Assembly: GCA_900553845.1 (NCBI GenBank)
Contig: USEW01000024.1
Span: forward strand, 1 to 15,362
Origin: an uncultured bacterium
Lineage (GTDB): Bacteria > Cyanobacteriota > Vampirovibrionia > Gastranaerophilales > Gastranaerophilaceae
Length of the DNA: 15,362 bases
Reading direction: 5' to 3'
Shown: piece after piece, positions 13,041 to 15,362 of the stretch
Numbering within the stretch: position 1 is the stretch's first letter
Layout of the letters: every line of letters begins with the position of its first letter
Made by a program: the position numbers and the translations under genes
Notes under the pieces: model-generated
The model's input: the letters and a program-made list of their open reading frames with translations, nothing else
Told to the model about the DNA's origin: nothing
The model's database searches: none

Positions 13041-14807
13041 TTAAATATATTTTGAAATATCCTCAACAATTTGTTCAGGTGTTAATCTATAGCGTTTATA
13101 AAGTTCGTCCAATGGAACTCTATCTGTAAATTCTTTTTTTGCGCCATAATTTAAGACTTTCATATTTGAATTGCCATAAAAACGAGTTATTTTTTCACCA
13201 AAACCGCCATTAATAACACCATCTTCAAGTGTTACAACAAGGTTATGATTTTCTTTTAAAGTTTCAAGAAGTTCATTATCAACACCTGTAATAAACTTTG
13301 GATTAATTAAAGTTGCATTAATATTATGAGTTTCTTTTATGCTTTTAGCAACTTTTTCGCCTAAATGATAAAAATTACCAAGTCCTATTATTGCAACTTT
13401 TTCGCCATTATTTGTAACTTTAAATTTATTTAGAATTGAATAGTCTGTATTATCAACTTCACCGTTTGAAACCAATTCCCCAAAAGGCACACGGATTGCA
13501 AGCGGATATTTTGTCTGTTTATATGCATATTCAAGCATAGCTTGATATTCCTCTTTGTTTGTTGGAGCAAGGTATACAAGATTTGGTATGTTTGACATCA
13601 TTGGAATATCAAAAATACCCAAATGAGTAGCATCAGCACCAGTTATTGCACCCCAGTATATAAGAAGAGTTATTGGGGAGTTATTTAAACATAAATCCTG
13701 CGAAAGCTGGTCATATGTTCTTTGAATAAATGATGATAACACCCCTAAAAATGGTTTTGCACCACTTTTGGCAAGAGCGGAAGCATAAGCAACAGCGTGT
13801 TCTTCTGCTATTCCAACATCAATATACTGTTTATTTTCACCCAATTTTTCTCTAAATTCTTTTGTAAAGCCATATGCCCCTGGTGTTGCAGGAGTAATAG
13901 CCACAACAGTTTTGTCATCCTTTGCTTTATTCAATATAAAATCGGTTGTAATTGAGTTATAATTTTCGACATTTATACTCTTACATTGAATTTGCTCATT
14001 ATTTTCATCTAATGTGTTTGGTAAAATCCAATGGAACATTTCTTTATTATTTTCTGCACATTTTAAACCGGCACCTTTTTGAGTTTTTACATGGACTACA
14101 ATAGGATGATTAATATCTTTAACTTTCTTAAATACATCAATCATTTTTTGAATGTCATTACCTTCATCAACATATATATAATCAAATCCCAATGTGTTAA
14201 AGAAATTAAGCTTAGATTCACCCTTTGTTTCTCTTAAGAGTTTTAGATTTTGATATAATCCGCCACTATTTTGAGCAATTGACATATCATTATCGTTTAC
14301 AACAATAATTAAATTGCCTTTTAGTAGTGAAGCATTATTAAGTCCTTCATAAGCTTCCCCACCTGATAGCGAGCCATCGCCAATAAGTGCAATTATATTT
14401 CCTTTTTCACCTTTCAAATCTCTTGCTTTTGCAGCTCCCAATGAAAGACTGACAGATGTTGAAGTGTGCCCGACTTTAAATAAATCATGACAACTTTCCT
14501 CAGGTGCTGTGTAGCCTGAATATTTAAAATATTTATCACAATTTGTAAAACATTCTTTTCTTCCTGTTAATATTTTATGAGGATAACATTGATGTGATAC
14601 ATCATATATTATTTTATCCTCAGGTGAATTAAAAACATAATGCATTGCAATTGTAGTTTCGACAATCCCTAAATTAGGTCCTAAGTGACCCCCTGTTGTA
14701 TTAACTTTTTTTATTATAAATTTTCTCATTTCGCAGGCAAGGTCGTTTAATTCTTCAATTGTGAGTTTTTTTAAATCATTTGGTTCATTAATTTTCTCAA
14801 TAATCAT
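13041..14807 (-). CDS. 1-deoxy-D-xylulose-5-phosphate synthase-like thiamine diphosphate enzyme
   Basis: A 588-residue transketolase-type enzyme, shorter than the usual 610-640 of DXS. GHLGPNLGIVE and SHQCYPHKILTGR (residues 40-83) match the DXS N-terminus. GDG (143-145) with NDN (171-173) is the thiamine diphosphate motif, and GIAEEHAV (Glu335) holds the catalytic glutamate. QRTYDQ (Arg363), Asp392 and His395 match substrate-binding residues of DXS. However, the DXS block DRAGxVGADG-PTHxG reads YWGAITGADATHLG, and RYPRG reads RVPFG, losing an arginine that in true DXS is near the phosphate. It probably belongs to the DXS-like paralogues of gut Firmicutes. It could feed isoprenoid, thiamine or pyridoxal synthesis, or act on another aldehyde. 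A GAGGA site precedes the ATG. Confidence 0.8.
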   Translation of the reverse strand: MIIEKINEPNDLKKLTIEELNDLACEMRKFIIKKVNTTGGHLGPNLGIVETTIAMHYVFNSPEDKIIYDVSHQCYPHKILTGRKECFTNCDKYFKYSGYTAPEESCHDLFKVGHTSTSVSLSLGAAKARDLKGEKGNIIALIGDGSLSGGEAYEGLNNASLLKGNLIIVVNDNDMSIAQNSGGLYQNLKLLRETKGESKLNFFNTLGFDYIYVDEGNDIQKMIDVFKKVKDINHPIVVHVKTQKGAGLKCAENNKEMFHWILPNTLDENNEQIQCKSINVENYNSITTDFILNKAKDDKTVVAITPATPGAYGFTKEFREKLGENKQYIDVGIAEEHAVAYASALAKSGAKPFLGVLSSFIQRTYDQLSQDLCLNNSPITLLIYWGAITGADATHLGIFDIPMMSNIPNLVYLAPTNKEEYQAMLEYAYKQTKYPLAIRVPFGELVSNGEVDNTDYSILNKFKVTNNGEKVAIIGLGNFYHLGEKVAKSIKETHNINATLINPKFITGVDNELLETLKENHNLVVTLEDGVINGGFGEKITRFYGNSNMKVLNYGAKKEFTDRVPLDELYKRYRLTPEQIVEDISKYI

Positions 14808-14965
14808 ATCTTTTTTCCTCTAATTATAAAAAATTTTTATTTATTAATATTATTGATATAACTACTAAGAAAATAAAAAGAAATATTATTATCCAAAAGA
14901 AAAATAAACTATCACTAGACAAATTATTATAAAAATTATTAAATGAATTTATAGACAAAAATAAA

Positions 14966-15362
14966 ATGATAGAATTATTTTCTAGAATACAAGATTTAAT
15001 AGGAATTGCAGATATAGATCAAAATATACAATATATAAATAAAGGTGAATATAAAACATTAAAAGAAGTATTTAATTATCAAGGGAATGAAATAATATAT
15101 AAAGATATGATAAAGGCATGTTTTGAATCTGGTTCATATTCAGGAGATATAACATTATATGTAGATGGAAATAAAACAATTAAAAACATATTTTTGTACC
15201 GAATGAAAGATAACATTTTGTTTTTGGTAAGAGATTTACAAAAATATATAGAAGCAACTAATTCTTTAGAAAAACAATTGAAAGAAAAAGATGAGAATAT
15301 AAAATCAAAAGATTTATTTATTGCTAATCTTTCCCACGAAATAAGAACTCCAATGAATATAA
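14966..15362 (+). CDS. Sensor histidine kinase, N-terminal part (runs off the right edge)
   Basis: The frame is open from 14933; the first ATG is 14966, and there is no stop before the window end (132 residues seen). Residues 85-118 form a linking coiled coil (SLEKQLKEKDENIKSKD). FIANLSHEIRTPMNI (118-132) is the HisKA H-box with phospho-acceptor His124. Residues 1-95 (GIADIDQNIQYINKGEY, then ITLYVDGNKTIKNIFLYRM) look like a PAS-type sensor domain with short strands. No membrane helix precedes it in the visible part, so it is probably a cytoplasmic sensor. No ribosome-binding site is evident before 14966. It is divergent from the DXS-like gene with a 158-bp AT-rich gap. The kinase assignment is firm; the signal is unknown. 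Confidence 0.88.
   Translation, partial: MIELFSRIQDLIGIADIDQNIQYINKGEYKTLKEVFNYQGNEIIYKDMIKACFESGSYSGDITLYVDGNKTIKNIFLYRMKDNILFLVRDLQKYIEATNSLEKQLKEKDENIKSKDLFIANLSHEIRTPMNI

Noticed and set aside
14816..14828. TATAAT on the minus strand as -10 of the DXS-like gene
   Set aside because: It would place the transcription start on top of the ribosome-binding site, leaving no room for a leader.

Overview
The window is AT-rich DNA with Shine-Dalgarno-led genes and the standard genetic code, typical of a low-GC Firmicute (Clostridia-like). The evidence is a PBSX/XkdR-U-type tail module, an AdhR/NmlR-type MerR regulator with a matching operator, a hybrid-cluster protein and a DUF3737 protein. The species cannot be fixed from the sequence.

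Left part (1-2351): plasmid- or mobilisable-element-like DNA. It holds the 3' end of a gene with a C-terminal helix-turn-helix, two small ribbon-helix-helix-like proteins, and a coiled-coil protein. The spaces between them are unusually rich in inverted repeats: a candidate transfer or replication origin around 960-1190, and a nested dyad at 1861-1960.

Middle (2458-8194): the distal half of a contractile-tail prophage, all on + and tightly packed. It contains the DUF2577 (XkdR-like), DUF2634 (XkdS-like), baseplate J (XkdT-like) and DUF2313 (XkdU-like) genes. Two tail-fibre cassettes follow, each with its own assembly-type partner, then a holin-like protein, a membrane/coiled-coil protein and an amidase endolysin. 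Head, sheath, tube and integrase genes are absent, and the module begins abruptly at 2458. A decayed, internally deleted copy of the DUF2313 gene lies between the two fibre cassettes and records how they duplicated.

Boundary (8195-8722): a terminator, tandem 11-bp repeats, a 35-bp direct repeat pair around a dyad, and then the 3' half of a tRNA-Glu(TTC) gene with its own terminator. This looks like the right attachment site (attR) of an island inserted in tRNA-Glu. The prophage part, and probably the plasmid-like DNA to its left, would lie inside that island.

Right part (8723-15362): probably chromosome. A cupin gene and hcp (nitrosative/redox stress) form one unit. Converging on them is a MerR regulator, which is divergent from an EamA-family exporter overlapped by a DUF3737 gene. 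The exporter promoter has the 19-bp spacer and CTTAGAGT half-site expected for AdhR/NmlR-type control. A bidirectional terminator separates this unit from a minus-strand DXS-like transketolase gene, and the window ends inside a sensor histidine kinase gene.
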